A stretch of 64,000 bases of DNA from Fusobacterium sp. (GCA_019416865.1 DXWL01000003.1:1-64000); one strand, 5' to 3'. Counted from the stretch's first letter, positions 1-8,399 are shown. A program made the numbers and translations. The notes: generated by a model not told the origin, from the sequence alone.

Positions 1-329
1 CATATATTTTTTATTTGTCAATAATATATGTGTGCCCTTTATGGGTATCATATCAGTTTTCCTTTATCCTCCTGCACAATATCTTTAAATTCATATTCCA
101 TATTTTCATATTTTTTTTGAATATCTACAGCATATTTTAAAAATATCTGCCCAGCGTATGTTAGTTCCAAAGGAACACGGCGTATAATTAACTGACATCC
201 CAGTTCTTTTTCTATTGCAGCTATATGAGCACTTAAAGTTTGCTGAGTAATATATAGTTTGGCTGCAGCTTTTGTAAAACTTTTTTCTCTTGCAACCATT
301 GAAAAATATTGCATACTTAAAAAATTCAT
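1..329 (-). pseudogene. LysR-type regulator, HTH part only, probably frameshifted and cut by the window edge
   Basis: The reading frame from 329 encodes an N-terminal LysR winged HTH (FTKAAAKLYITQQTLS, then the linker helix) but stops at TGA 48-50 after only 93 residues; the family is usually about 300. Directly after the stop, another frame of the same strand reads MIPIKGTHILL, which resembles the start of a LysR effector domain (xxxRGxxLLP). The spacing suggests a small deletion or frameshift at about 48-60. The gene has a good ribosome site (AGGAGG about 6 bases before ATG) and its own promoter. Seen: HTH and early stop. Inferred: loss of the effector domain. A sequencing error, or a deliberate short HTH protein, cannot be excluded, and the rest lies outside the window. 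Confidence 0.6.
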
Positions 330-345
330 GTATCCTCCGATAATT

Positions 346-395
346 TACAGTATATATACTGTATTATAAACAAAATTATACAGTTTGACAACTGT
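346..395 (-). promoter_or_regulatory. Promoter of the LysR gene with two ACAGT-N6-ACTGT dyads
   Basis: On the minus strand TTGTCA (386-391) and TATAAT (363-368) are separated by 17 bases. One dyad, ACAGT-N6-ACTGT, covers the -35 at 380-395. A second with the same arms, inside the perfect 18-bp palindrome 346-363, lies just downstream of the -10. Their centres are 33 bp apart, about three helical turns, which fits cooperative binding and autoregulation. Which protein binds is unknown. Confidence 0.6.
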
Positions 396-459
396 TAAAT
401 ATACTCGTATACTATATATACATATTAAAATGAATTCGCCCTCAATATAATTAAAATAA

Positions 460-517
460 AAAAGTACACTCCCGGAAATTGATTTTCTGAATCAATTTAT
501 CAGGAAGTGTACTTTTT
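460..517. terminator. Bidirectional rho-independent terminator
   Basis: A long hairpin pairs AAAAGTACACT with AGTGTACTTTT and holds an inner perfect stem AAATTGATT/AATCAATTT. T-runs follow on both strands. On the minus strand it lies directly after the ArsC-like gene. Confidence 0.85.
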
Positions 518-541
518 AATTATTTATAGAAATTCTAAATA

Positions 542-901
542 TTATTTTTCAAAATATTCTGCCCATTTAGGTTCTTTAAAACCAATAAGCACTGTATCTT
601 TTGTAATAACAAGAGGTCTTTTTACAAGCATTCCATTGCTTGAAAGAATATCAAGAAGCTCTTCTTCATTTCCTTCAGCTACTTTTTCTTTAAGATTCAT
701 TTCACGGTAAAGGATTCCGCTTGTATTGAAAAATTTTTTAATTGGCTCTTTACTAAGAGCAATCCATGCTTTAAGTTCCTCTTTTGAAGGGTTGTTTTCC
801 ACAATATGTCTTGAGTCAAATTCGATGTTGTTTTCTTCCAGCCATTTTTTAGCTTTTTGACAAGTAGAACATTTTGGATAATTTACAAATAAAGGTTTCA
901 T
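542..901 (-). CDS. ArsC/Spx-family thioredoxin-fold reductase
   Basis: A 119-residue protein of the ArsC/Spx/YffB thioredoxin-fold family, full length for the group. The N-terminal motif NYPKCSTCQKAK carries C11-x-x-C14, followed by the typical W-L-x-x-x-x-I/F segment and the C-terminal KRPLVI motif with VLIGF. Members with CxxC include arsenate reductase-like and Spx/MgsR-like proteins. The lack of neighbouring arsenic genes, and the general similarity to the uncharacterised reductase branch, argue against naming it arsC. It is cytosolic and monocistronic. ATG is preceded by AGGAGGT at 9 bases. It could be a disulfide or glutathione-dependent reductase or an RNA-polymerase-binding Spx-like protein; sequence alone does not decide. 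Confidence 0.85.
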   Translation of the reverse strand: MKPLFVNYPKCSTCQKAKKWLEENNIEFDSRHIVENNPSKEELKAWIALSKEPIKKFFNTSGILYREMNLKEKVAEGNEEELLDILSSNGMLVKRPLVITKDTVLIGFKEPKWAEYFEK

Positions 902-932
902 ATCTATTTTACCTCCTGAATAAAAAATTATT

Positions 933-962
933 TTTATAATTTAGTGTAACAGATATATGCAA
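933..962 (-). promoter_or_regulatory. Promoter of the ArsC-like gene
   Basis: On the minus strand TTGCAT (957-962) and TATAAA (933-938) are 18 bases apart, about 30 bases upstream of the gene. Confidence 0.5.
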
Positions 963-1026
963 TAATTACAACAAAGGAAAAAAAGAAATAAAATATTTAA
1001 ATAAAGTTTTTTAAAGTAAAAGAATA

Positions 1027-1055
1027 TTGATAGAAAAAACTCAGTGTGGTATACT
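1027..1055 (+). promoter_or_regulatory. minCD promoter
   Basis: TTGATA (1027-1032) and TATACT (1050-1055) are spaced by 17 bases, ending 31 bases before the minC start codon. Confidence 0.7.
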
Positions 1056-1086
1056 AAAATTAAAAGGAAAATAAAGGAGAAAAGAT

Positions 1087-1764
1087 ATGGGGGATATTGT
1101 TGTATTAAAAGTTAAAAAAGACAGATTAAAAATATATCTTGATCCGGATATTGAATTTTCTGAAATAAAAAGAAATTTATTGGATAAAATAACAGAGTTA
1201 AAAGCTTTTGTAGGAAGTGTGAGAACAGCTCTTGAATTTACAGGGAGAGAGATTTCAGATAATGAAGAGGATGAACTTTTGGAAATAATAAGAGAGAACA
1301 GCAATATGGAGGTAACATATGTTCTTTCAAATGGAGAAGAGAGTCCTAAGATGAAGGCTGTGTTCAACTCTTTAAAAGGTGAGGGAAAAGTAAAATTCTA
1401 TAAAGGAATATTACGTTCAGGAAATCTTTTAGAGTATGATGGAAGCATAATAATTTTTGGAGATGTAAATCCTGGAGGAATTGTAAAAGCTGGGGATTCT
1501 GTAATTGTTTTGGGATATTTAAATGGAACTGTTTATGCAGGGACAGAAAGTGGAAAAAATGCTTTTATAGGGGCACTTCATATGAATCCAATTCAAATAA
1601 AAATAGGTGACTATATTGCAAGAAATCCAAATCCACAGATGGAAAATAATAAAAAGATAAAAAAAGACAGTGGGTTTGAAATAGCTTATGTAAATGGGGA
1701 AAACATATTTATAGAGAACTATAACAAAGATATGCTTGATATTATGCTTGGAAATAAGAGTTAG
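1087..1764 (+). CDS. minC: Septum site-determining protein MinC
   Basis: A 225-residue MinC, the inhibitor of FtsZ ring assembly that MinD recruits to the membrane. The C-terminal beta-helix domain is clear from about residue 105: YKGILRSGN, GDVNPGGIVKAGDSVIVLGYLNG and the GALHMNPIQIKIGDYI segment are standard MinC_C signatures. The N-terminal half is a poorly conserved FtsZ-binding domain. ATG has AGGAG 6-7 bases upstream. minD follows after 12 bases, so the two are one operon. The start could not be much earlier because the promoter lies only 31 bases upstream. Confidence 0.93.
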   Translation: MGDIVVLKVKKDRLKIYLDPDIEFSEIKRNLLDKITELKAFVGSVRTALEFTGREISDNEEDELLEIIRENSNMEVTYVLSNGEESPKMKAVFNSLKGEGKVKFYKGILRSGNLLEYDGSIIIFGDVNPGGIVKAGDSVIVLGYLNGTVYAGTESGKNAFIGALHMNPIQIKIGDYIARNPNPQMENNKKIKKDSGFEIAYVNGENIFIENYNKDMLDIMLGNKS

Positions 1765-1776
1765 GAGGACTTGGAT

Positions 1777-2568
1777 ATGGGGAAAGTGTTAGTAGTAACA
1801 TCAGGAAAGGGCGGAGTAGGAAAAACAACAACAAGCGCCAACATAGGAACAGGACTGGCTCTGGAAGGATATAAGGTGCTTCTTATAGATACTGATATTG
1901 GGCTTAGAAATCTTGATGTAGTAATGGGACTTGAAAACAGAATAGTTTATGATCTTATAGATGTAATAGAGGGAAGATGTAAGATAAAACAGGCTCTTAT
2001 AAGAGATAAAAGAAATAAAAAGTTAAGTCTTCTTCCAGCAGCTCAAACAAGAGAAAAGACAGATATAAATCAAGAACAGATGAAAGAGCTTATAGAAGCA
2101 ATAAGAGATGATTTTGATTTTATAATTATAGATTGTCCTGCAGGAATTGAACAGGGATTTAAAAATGCAATAGCAGCTGTTGATGAGGCTGTCGTAGTAA
2201 CTACCCCTGAAATCTCGGCTGTAAGAGATGCAGATAGAATAATAGGTCTTTTAGAGGCTAATGAAATAAAAAATATAAAACTTATTGTAAACAGACTGAG
2301 AATAGAGATGGTAAAACAGGGAAATATGCTGAGTGTACAGGATATAGTTGATATTTTAGCTGTAGACGTATTGGGAGTTGTTCCTGATGATGAGAGTATA
2401 GTTATCTCTACAAATAAAGGAGAGCCTCTTGTATATAGAGGAAAATCTCTTGCAGCAGAATCATATAAAAATATTGTTCAGAGAATTTTAGGGAAGGAAG
2501 TTCCTCTTTTAGAGCTGGATACTAAAAAAAGCTTTATGCTTAAATTAAAAAATATTTTTGGAAGTTAA
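1777..2568 (+). CDS. minD: Septum site-determining ATPase MinD
   Basis: A 263-residue ParA/MinD-family ATPase that binds the membrane as an ATP dimer and recruits MinC. The deviant Walker A KGGVGKTT lies at residues 10-17, with switch motifs DTDIGLRNLD and DCPAG. The C-terminus SFMLKLKNIFGS forms the amphipathic membrane-targeting helix. The in-frame TTG at 1771 sits only 2 bases after AGGAGG, whereas ATG 1777 is 8 bases from it, so 1777 is chosen. No minE follows: only 134 bases separate minD from the tRNA cluster. Oscillation, if it occurs, needs MinE from elsewhere; otherwise MinCD may be placed by another factor. Confidence 0.95.
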   Translation: MGKVLVVTSGKGGVGKTTTSANIGTGLALEGYKVLLIDTDIGLRNLDVVMGLENRIVYDLIDVIEGRCKIKQALIRDKRNKKLSLLPAAQTREKTDINQEQMKELIEAIRDDFDFIIIDCPAGIEQGFKNAIAAVDEAVVVTTPEISAVRDADRIIGLLEANEIKNIKLIVNRLRIEMVKQGNMLSVQDIVDILAVDVLGVVPDDESIVISTNKGEPLVYRGKSLAAESYKNIVQRILGKEVPLLELDTKKSFMLKLKNIFGS

Positions 2569-2597
2569 AATTAAATAGAGTTTTACTTTAATTTTTT
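2568..2597 (+). terminator. Weak A/T-only terminator candidate after minD
   Basis: AAATTAAA pairs with TTTAATTT across an 11-base loop, with T-run 2592-2597. The stem is all A/T, so efficiency is doubtful. Confidence 0.35.
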
Positions 2598-2657
2598 CTT
2601 TGAAAATAAAGAGAAAATAAAGAAGTGAAAAAATTTTAAAAAAAATTAAAAAAATAT

Positions 2658-2686
2658 TTGACAGAATTTTAAAGTTATGGTATTAT
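2658..2686 (+). promoter_or_regulatory. Strong promoter of the tRNA cluster
   Basis: Consensus TTGACA (2658-2663), a 17-base spacer and TATTAT (2681-2686), 17 bases before the first tRNA. It is one of the best-matching promoters in the window, as expected for stable RNA. Confidence 0.85.
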
Positions 2687-2702
2687 TATATGCGTTCCTG
2701 AT

Positions 2703-2778
<76 letters not shown>

Positions 2779-2786
2779 TAACTAAT

Positions 2787-2861
2787 GCCCCGTTCGTTCA
2801 ACGGTTAGGACATCAGATTTTCACTCTGGAAACAGGGGTTCGATTCCCCTACGGGGTACCA
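2787..2861 (+). tRNA. tRNA-Glu (anticodon TTC)
   Basis: Acceptor GCCCCGT pairs with ACGGGGT (one G-T pair). Anticodon loop TTTTCAC between TCAGA and TCTGG. T-loop GGTTCGATTCC. CCA is encoded. It reads GAA and GAG. Confidence 0.95.
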
Positions 2862-2896
2862 AATGGTATTAAAAAAATTAATATATATTGAATGAG

Positions 2897-2981
2897 GGTG
2901 AGGTTCCCGAGTGGTCAAAGGGAGCAGACTGTAAATCTGCCAGCACAGCTTTCGAAGGTTCAAATCCTTCCCTCACCACCA
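2897..2981 (+). tRNA. tRNA-Tyr (anticodon GTA)
   Basis: Class II tRNA with a long variable arm (85 bases including CCA), acceptor GGTGAGG/CCTCACC and anticodon loop CTGTAAA with GTA. The encoded CCA is present. Confidence 0.95.
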
Positions 2982-2989
2982 GTATTTAT

Positions 2990-3065
2990 GGTCGCATAGC
3001 TCAGTTGGGAGAGCACCTGCCTTACAAGCAGGGGGTCATAGGTTCAAGTCCTATTGCGACCACCA
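2990..3065 (+). tRNA. tRNA-Val (anticodon TAC)
   Basis: Acceptor GGTCGCA/TGCGACC, anticodon loop CTTACAA with TAC, T-arm GGTTCAAGTCC and an encoded CCA. Confidence 0.95.
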
Positions 3066-3074
3066 TTTATTAAT

Positions 3075-3151
3075 GGGGGCGTAGCTCAGTTGGTTAGAGC
3101 GCCTGCCTGTCACGCAGGAGGTCGCGAGTTCGACTCTCGTCGCTCCCGCCA
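3075..3151 (+). tRNA. tRNA-Asp (anticodon GTC)
   Basis: Acceptor GGGGGCG/CGCTCCC (one G-T pair), anticodon loop CTGTCAC with GTC, G discriminator and an encoded CCA. Last gene of the tRNA transcript. Confidence 0.95.
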
Positions 3152-3163
3152 TTAAAAAATAAC

Positions 3164-3200
3164 AAGACATGAATTTAAATCATGTCTTTTTTTATTTTTT
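3164..3200 (+). terminator. Terminator of the tRNA cluster
   Basis: AAGACATGA pairs with TCATGTCTT across a 7-base loop and is followed by a long T-run. Confidence 0.9.
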
Positions 3201-3231
3201 GAGAAGAAAGATATACTAAAATAGTAAACTG

Positions 3232-3240
3232 TGGTATAAT
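3232..3240 (+). promoter_or_regulatory. Extended -10 promoter of mscS
   Basis: TG-G-TATAAT is an extended -10 element 32 bases before the start codon. No good -35 is visible, which is usual for this promoter type. Confidence 0.55.
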
Positions 3241-3272
3241 AATGTTAGTTAAGAAATTTAGGAGGTATAATT

Positions 3273-4133
3273 ATGGATGAAAATATAACACAACTGGCAT
3301 CAGTAATTCAAAATCCCAAAACACAAATATTTATAGACAGTATAATAGACAGTATAGGAAAGATGCTTCCTAAAATAGCTATAAGAACGGTTTGGATAAT
3401 ATTTATACTTATCATAATGAAACCTGTTGTAAATATGGTAATAAAAACATTGAGAGCAGTTTTACACAAAGGTAAAGCAGATCCTCTTTTAGAGTCTTTT
3501 CTTGTTTCACTTGTGAAAACTGTAGTATATATAGGATTTTTCTTTTTGATTATAAGCGGAATAGGTATTCAGGCAACATCTCTTGTAGCAATACTTGGTA
3601 CTGCAGGTATCGCAGTAGGTTTGGCACTTCAAGGAAGTTTGGCAAATCTTGCAGGAGGAGTTCTTATTCTTTTCTTTAAACCATTTCTTAAAGGGGAATA
3701 TATCACAGCAGCAGCAGGTTCAGGAACAGTAACAGCAATTCATATTCTTTATACAACTCTTACGACTCCAGATAATAAAAGGATAATTATTCCTAATGGT
3801 CAGTTAGCAAATGGAGCTATAACTAATATTTCTAGAGAGCCTGAAAGAAGAGTTGATATGGTAATTTCAACATCATATGACACACCTGTGGAAAAAGCAA
3901 AATCTATTCTTAACAGAATAGCAGATGAAAATGATAAAGTTCTTCATGAAAAAGGATACACTATAAGATTGGCTGCACACAGTGCAAGTTCTCTTGATTA
4001 TAATTTCAGAGTATGGACAAAATCAGAAAATTACTGGGAGGTATATTATACTCTTATGGAAACAGTAGTAATAGAGTTTGCTAAAGAGGGAATCGAAATA
4101 CCTTATCAGAAAATTGATATTTATAACAAATAA
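3273..4133 (+). CDS. mscS: MscS-family small-conductance mechanosensitive channel
   Basis: A 286-residue MscS channel that opens under membrane tension to release solutes during hypo-osmotic shock. Three hydrophobic segments precede the pore-lining TM3, read from GTAGIAVGLALQGSLANLAGG with its alternating Gly/Ala packing. The ILFFKPFLKGEYI turn and the beta-domain motif PDNKRIIIPNG follow, then the alpha/beta cytoplasmic cage. The length matches E. coli MscS (286). Good ribosome site GGAGGT before ATG. It is flanked by its own promoter and terminator, so it is monocistronic. Confidence 0.93.
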   Translation: MDENITQLASVIQNPKTQIFIDSIIDSIGKMLPKIAIRTVWIIFILIIMKPVVNMVIKTLRAVLHKGKADPLLESFLVSLVKTVVYIGFFFLIISGIGIQATSLVAILGTAGIAVGLALQGSLANLAGGVLILFFKPFLKGEYITAAAGSGTVTAIHILYTTLTTPDNKRIIIPNGQLANGAITNISREPERRVDMVISTSYDTPVEKAKSILNRIADENDKVLHEKGYTIRLAAHSASSLDYNFRVWTKSENYWEVYYTLMETVVIEFAKEGIEIPYQKIDIYNK

Positions 4134-4148
4134 ATAAGATTAAAATAC

Positions 4149-4182
4149 AAAGCCTATGGATATTTTTCATGGGCTTTTATTT
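4149..4182 (+). terminator. Terminator after mscS
   Basis: AAGCCTATG pairs with CATGGGCTT (one G-T pair), loop of about 9 bases, followed by TTTTATTTTA. Confidence 0.8.
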
Positions 4183-4376
4183 TATAATTTTTTTCAAAAA
4201 ATTTGTGAAATATTTAAAAATATATGATATTAAAATCTCGTAAAGCTTGAAAGAGTGGGGGAAACTAAGATATGTGTTGAAAACTTAAAATCTTTCCAAA
4301 AAAAAATGAAAGGAATTTTAGTTGAACACTATGAAGTAAAAAAGTATAATCAGATTAATCAAGGAGGAGGAGAGCC

Positions 4377-6437
4377 ATGCCGATAACAGTAAAATTATTA
4401 GATATGGTAAGAGGTATTAAGGAAAGCGGAGTTACATCTCTGATAGAAAATGCAAAAGCTATTGGTATCAGTGAAAGAAATTTAAGATACAAAATAGATG
4501 ATTACAATTATTACTTAAAACAGCTGGGGCTTCCTGAAATAGAGATAAGAAAGAGAGAACTTGTAGTAAACAATACTCTTGAAGAGATAGTTGAGAAAGT
4601 AGCAGGAAATATGTCCCTTTATTCTTTCACAAAAGAGGAAAGAGAAAAAGTAATACTTACAGATATATTTTTTGATAATGAAAATACAACTCTTGAAACT
4701 CTTGAAGATAAATGTGAGGTCAGTGAGCTTACTCTGAAAAATGATTTAAAAGCTTTAGAGGATTATGTAAAAACATTTATTATCTCTTTTGACATGAAAA
4801 CTCTTGATTATTATGGAGAGGAAAAGAATATAAGAAGACTTCTTCTAGATATTCTTCTAAAAAATTATAACATTAAATATCTTGACAATGGAAAAATTAA
4901 AATAGAAAAAAATTATCAATATGGTTTCTTTATCTGTTGGAATAAAATGGATGAATATTTTTCAAAAAAAAATATTGATAAAGCTGTAAAAATTTTAAAA
5001 CAGATACTTGATGCTGCGAAAAAAACAGTGGGGGATGAAAACTTTAAAGTTCTTCTTTTCTATATACTTATAGCTTTAAAAAGACATGAAAGCTACCCAT
5101 TGAAATTCCTTCAAAATATGGAATTTTTAGAAAAAAGCGAAGAGTATTCAAAAGTTGAAAAAACTTTTGCTGAATATGGTTTCTCAAAAGGTGAGATATT
5201 CAATATGACTGAATATTTTTTAGGAAGCCACAGTTTTGGTTTTGATGCCTCTTTTTATATAAACTGGGTACAGATAGAGATATCCATGATGAAGCTTATA
5301 AAAGAGGTTGCTAAGAGCGGATATGAAGAGCTGGAAAAAGATATGTTTTTACTTGAAAATCTAATTAACCACATTAAGCCAGCAATATACAGAGCTAAAA
5401 AAGGTATCAGACTTCCATGTGAGATTTATGATGAGTTTAAGGAAAGTTATCCTCTTGTTTTAAATCTGGTGTCAAAGGCATGGAACAAAATAGGTATTGA
5501 TATAAAAATAAGTGATGATGAGTTGGCTTATATTGCAATGCATTTTCAACTTGCAATAAAAAGAATAAAAAGCAAGAAATTGGAAAATATTCTTATTGTG
5601 TGTGGAGCAGGATATAGTACATCAAGATTTTTATCAGCCAGTATAAAAGAACATTTCAATGTAAATATTGTGGATATAATTCCATACAACGAGCTTGAAA
5701 ATTATAAAAATGAAGATATAGATTTAGTGGTAACAACAATTGATGGAGTAAAATTAAGAGATATAAAAGTTCTTAAAGTTTCGCCGATTTTAAGTACAGA
5801 GGATATTATAAAACTAAAAAAAGAGAAACTTTCATATTCTAAAAATATAAAACTTTCAGATGTTTTAGAAATTGCCAGAAAATATTCTGATAATTTGAGA
5901 GAAAAAGAGTTTGCAGAAGAGATAAAAGAAAAATTTAAAACTCTTATACTTGATGATACAACAACTGAAAAAGGACTTGGATTTTTAGATCTTCTTGCTC
6001 CTTCAAGAATAAGTATCATTGAAGATAAACCAAAATCTTGGGAGGAAGCAGTAGAAAGAAGTGCTCTTTCAATGATAGAAGAGGGATTTGTAGGGGAAAG
6101 TTATCCTAAAGAGATAATTGAGCTTGTAAATTCTTTTGGAAGCTATATGGTTGTTCAAGATGGAATATTTTTAGGACATAGTGGGAACAGTACTTCTATA
6201 AACAAGAGTGGTATAAGTTTTGCATTTTTCAAACAACCTATAGAATTTCCTGAAAATGAAAAAGTAAGACTTGTAATTACACTTTCCAGCCGAGATAAAA
6301 GAGAACATCTTAATGGACTTATGGAGTTCTTAGGAGTAATGAGAAGAAAATCTCTTATCAAAGAGTTGGATAAATTAGATACAACAAACAAAATTTATAA
6401 AAAAATAGAGGAATTTATTAACGAGGGGGAAAATTAA
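4377..6437 (+). CDS. PRD- and PTS-domain transcription regulator (MtlR/LicR type)
   Basis: A 686-residue DNA-binding regulator controlled by PTS phosphorylation. Order: N-terminal HTH (about 1-60), a second HTH/Mga-like part (about 85-150), PRD1 with H237 and H285, PRD2 with H332 and H389, an EIIB-like domain with Cys409 in VCGAGYSTS, and a C-terminal EIIA-like domain (about 540-680) with His601 in GIFLGHSG. In this family phosphorylation of PRD, EIIB and EIIA sites sets activity according to substrate flux. It lies immediately upstream of the EIIA, EIIC and EIIB genes, and the EIIA gene starts at the base after its stop. It is therefore very likely the activator of this PTS operon. AGGAGGAGG precedes ATG. 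The sugar cannot be read from it. Confidence 0.9.
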   Translation: MPITVKLLDMVRGIKESGVTSLIENAKAIGISERNLRYKIDDYNYYLKQLGLPEIEIRKRELVVNNTLEEIVEKVAGNMSLYSFTKEEREKVILTDIFFDNENTTLETLEDKCEVSELTLKNDLKALEDYVKTFIISFDMKTLDYYGEEKNIRRLLLDILLKNYNIKYLDNGKIKIEKNYQYGFFICWNKMDEYFSKKNIDKAVKILKQILDAAKKTVGDENFKVLLFYILIALKRHESYPLKFLQNMEFLEKSEEYSKVEKTFAEYGFSKGEIFNMTEYFLGSHSFGFDASFYINWVQIEISMMKLIKEVAKSGYEELEKDMFLLENLINHIKPAIYRAKKGIRLPCEIYDEFKESYPLVLNLVSKAWNKIGIDIKISDDELAYIAMHFQLAIKRIKSKKLENILIVCGAGYSTSRFLSASIKEHFNVNIVDIIPYNELENYKNEDIDLVVTTIDGVKLRDIKVLKVSPILSTEDIIKLKKEKLSYSKNIKLSDVLEIARKYSDNLREKEFAEEIKEKFKTLILDDTTTEKGLGFLDLLAPSRISIIEDKPKSWEEAVERSALSMIEEGFVGESYPKEIIELVNSFGSYMVVQDGIFLGHSGNSTSINKSGISFAFFKQPIEFPENEKVRLVITLSSRDKREHLNGLMEFLGVMRRKSLIKELDKLDTTNKIYKKIEEFINEGEN

Positions 6438-6878
6438 ATGGCACTTACAAAAGAAAGTTTAGTGATGCTTGATGTAGAATGTTCATCAAAAAAAGAAATC
6501 ATTGAAATCCTTGCTAAAAAAGTAGCAGATGAAGGGATAGCAGAAAATTATGAAGATTATTTAGCTGCTCTTATGGCTAGAGAGGAGATAGCAGCTACTG
6601 CTGTAGGATATGATGTAGGACTTCCACATGGAAAAAGTACAACAGTAAAAACAGCTGCAGTTGCATTTGCAAGACTTAAGAATCCTGTACTTTGGAGTGA
6701 AGAGGAAAATGAAAATGCTAAAATGGTATTTATGTTAGCAATTCCTGATGGAGAAAAAGGAAGTACACATATAAATATTTTAGTAGATCTTTCTAAAAAA
6801 ATCTTAGATGATGATTTTAGAGCAGGACTTGAAAATGCAAAAACAGTGGAAGAAGCTGTAAAACTTATTAATGGTTAG
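6438..6878 (+). CDS. PTS fructose/mannitol-type EIIA protein
   Basis: A 146-residue stand-alone EIIA of the fructose family that takes phosphate from HPr-P and passes it to EIIB. The active-site histidine is His64 in VGLPHGK, and the MVFMLAIPDGEKGSTHINIL stretch is typical of the fold. It abuts the regulator gene with no spacer (ribosome site GAGGGGG inside the regulator's end), so it is translationally coupled. EIIC and EIIB follow, giving a complete split EII complex. Confidence 0.9.
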   Translation: MALTKESLVMLDVECSSKKEIIEILAKKVADEGIAENYEDYLAALMAREEIAATAVGYDVGLPHGKSTTVKTAAVAFARLKNPVLWSEEENENAKMVFMLAIPDGEKGSTHINILVDLSKKILDDDFRAGLENAKTVEEAVKLING

Positions 6879-6923
6879 TAAAAGAAATAAAATAAAAATA
6901 TAAAACATTAAGGAGGAAGAAAA

Positions 6924-7985
6924 GTGAAACAAGCATTATCAAAATTTAAACAAGATTTACTGTTTGGAACAAGCCACATGATTCCATTTATAGTTGCAGG
7001 AGGTGTTCTTCTTTCACTTGCAGTTATGCTTAGTGGTAAAGGGGCTGTGCCTGAAACTGGAATTTTAAAAAATATTTCTGATATGGGTATTGCAGGACTT
7101 ACAATATTCCCTATGATACTTGGAGGATACATTGCTTATTCAATAGCGGACAAACCTGGACTTGCTCCAGCAATGATAGGTTCTTGGATTGCAGTAAGCC
7201 AATACAAAACAGGATTTTTAGGAGCAATAGTTGTTGGATTTATAGCTGGATATGTTGTTAATATGTTAAAGAAAATTCAACTTCCTGATTCTTTAAAATC
7301 AGTAAAAACTATATTTATATTCCCTCTAGTTGGAACATTTATAGTTTGTGCAATAGTTATGTGGGTAATAGGAACTCCAATAGCTCTTATGATGGAAGCA
7401 TTAAATGGATGGCTTTCTTCAATGCAAGGGGCAAGTAAAGCACTTCTTGGAGCAATCCTTGGAGGAATGACAGCATTTGACATGGGAGGACCAATCAATA
7501 AAGTTGCTACTCTTTTTGCACAAACACAAGTTGGAACTCAACCATGGCTTATGGGAGGAGTTGGAATAGCTATTTGTACTCCACCAATCGGAATGGGACT
7601 TGCTACACTTCTTGCACCTAAAAAATATGACAAAGGTGAAAAAGAAGCAGGAAAAGCTGCAATATTTATGGGACTTGTTGGAATATCAGAAGGAGCAATT
7701 CCTTTTGCTGCAAATGACCCATTAAGAGTTCTTCCATCAATAGTTGCCGGAGGAATTGTAGGAAACATCATAGGATTTTTAATGAATGTAATCAACCATG
7801 CTCCTTGGGGAGGTTGGATTGTACTTCCTGTAGTTGAAGGAAAAATGGGATATATAATAGGAACAATAGCAGGTTCTCTTACAACAGCAATAATAGTAAA
7901 CATCTTAAAGAAACCTGTAGCTGAAAAAGAAGCAGCAGCTGCATCAACAGCAGATGATGATGTAGATATGGAAATGGATTTCTAA
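6924..7985 (+). CDS. PTS fructose-type EIIC permease
   Basis: A 353-residue integral membrane transporter of the fructose-type EIIC family, with about 8-9 hydrophobic segments. Signatures include GTSHMIPFIVAGG near the N-terminus, the substrate-region motif AFDMGGPINK, TPPIGMGLATLLAP, and GISEGAIPFAANDP. The C-terminal 20 residues are acidic and alanine-rich (AAASTADDDVD). The start is GTG at 6924 with AGGAGG 7 bases upstream. Family EIIC is often fused to EIIB; here the two are separate genes. The substrate is unproven; fructose-like hexoses, hexitols or mannosylglycerate are all handled by this family. Confidence 0.9.
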   Translation: MKQALSKFKQDLLFGTSHMIPFIVAGGVLLSLAVMLSGKGAVPETGILKNISDMGIAGLTIFPMILGGYIAYSIADKPGLAPAMIGSWIAVSQYKTGFLGAIVVGFIAGYVVNMLKKIQLPDSLKSVKTIFIFPLVGTFIVCAIVMWVIGTPIALMMEALNGWLSSMQGASKALLGAILGGMTAFDMGGPINKVATLFAQTQVGTQPWLMGGVGIAICTPPIGMGLATLLAPKKYDKGEKEAGKAAIFMGLVGISEGAIPFAANDPLRVLPSIVAGGIVGNIIGFLMNVINHAPWGGWIVLPVVEGKMGYIIGTIAGSLTTAIIVNILKKPVAEKEAAAASTADDDVDMEMDF

Positions 7986-8063
7986 TTGGTGTATAATAAG
8001 GGAGAAAGTTTGAGATAAATATTAATGAATAAAAATCATTAATGATTAAGGAGATGTGAGGAA

Positions 8064-8381
8064 ATGAAAATAATCGGAGTAACAGCTTGTCCTTCAGGTG
8101 TTGCACATACATATATGGCAGCTGAAGCATTAAAAAAAGCAGGAGAAAAATTAGGTGTTGAAGTTAAGATTGAAACTCAAGGGGGAATAGGAATTGAAAA
8201 TGTTCTTACTCCAGAAGATGTAAAATCTGCTGACTATGTAGTTCTTACAAAAGAAGTAGCAATCAAAAATGAAGACAGATTTGAAGGAAAAAAAGTAGTA
8301 AGAGTTGCAATAGCAGATGCTGTTAAAAAAGCAGAAGCTATCGTAAACAAATTAAAAGCACACTACGAAGCTAACAAATAG
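8064..8381 (+). CDS. PTS fructose-type EIIB protein
   Basis: A 105-residue cytosolic EIIB that phosphorylates the incoming sugar through Cys9 in TACPSGVAHTYMA, the diagnostic fructose EIIB motif. The ETQGGIGIEN segment is also conserved. It is the last gene of the PTS operon, with a terminator 19 bases after its stop. The 78-base gap from EIIC contains AAGGAGATGTGAGGAA before the start. Confidence 0.93.
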   Translation: MKIIGVTACPSGVAHTYMAAEALKKAGEKLGVEVKIETQGGIGIENVLTPEDVKSADYVVLTKEVAIKNEDRFEGKKVVRVAIADAVKKAEAIVNKLKAHYEANK

Positions 8382-8399
8382 TATTTATACACAACAACC

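Noticed and set aside
2888..3073. A 61-codon open frame across the tRNA cluster
   Set aside because: It runs through the tRNA-Tyr and tRNA-Val genes, which fold properly and encode CCA; the frame is a by-product.
7538..7903. A long antisense frame opposite the PTS EIIC gene
   Set aside because: The composition mirrors membrane-protein codons, there is no ribosome site, and EIIC is a clear family match on the other strand.
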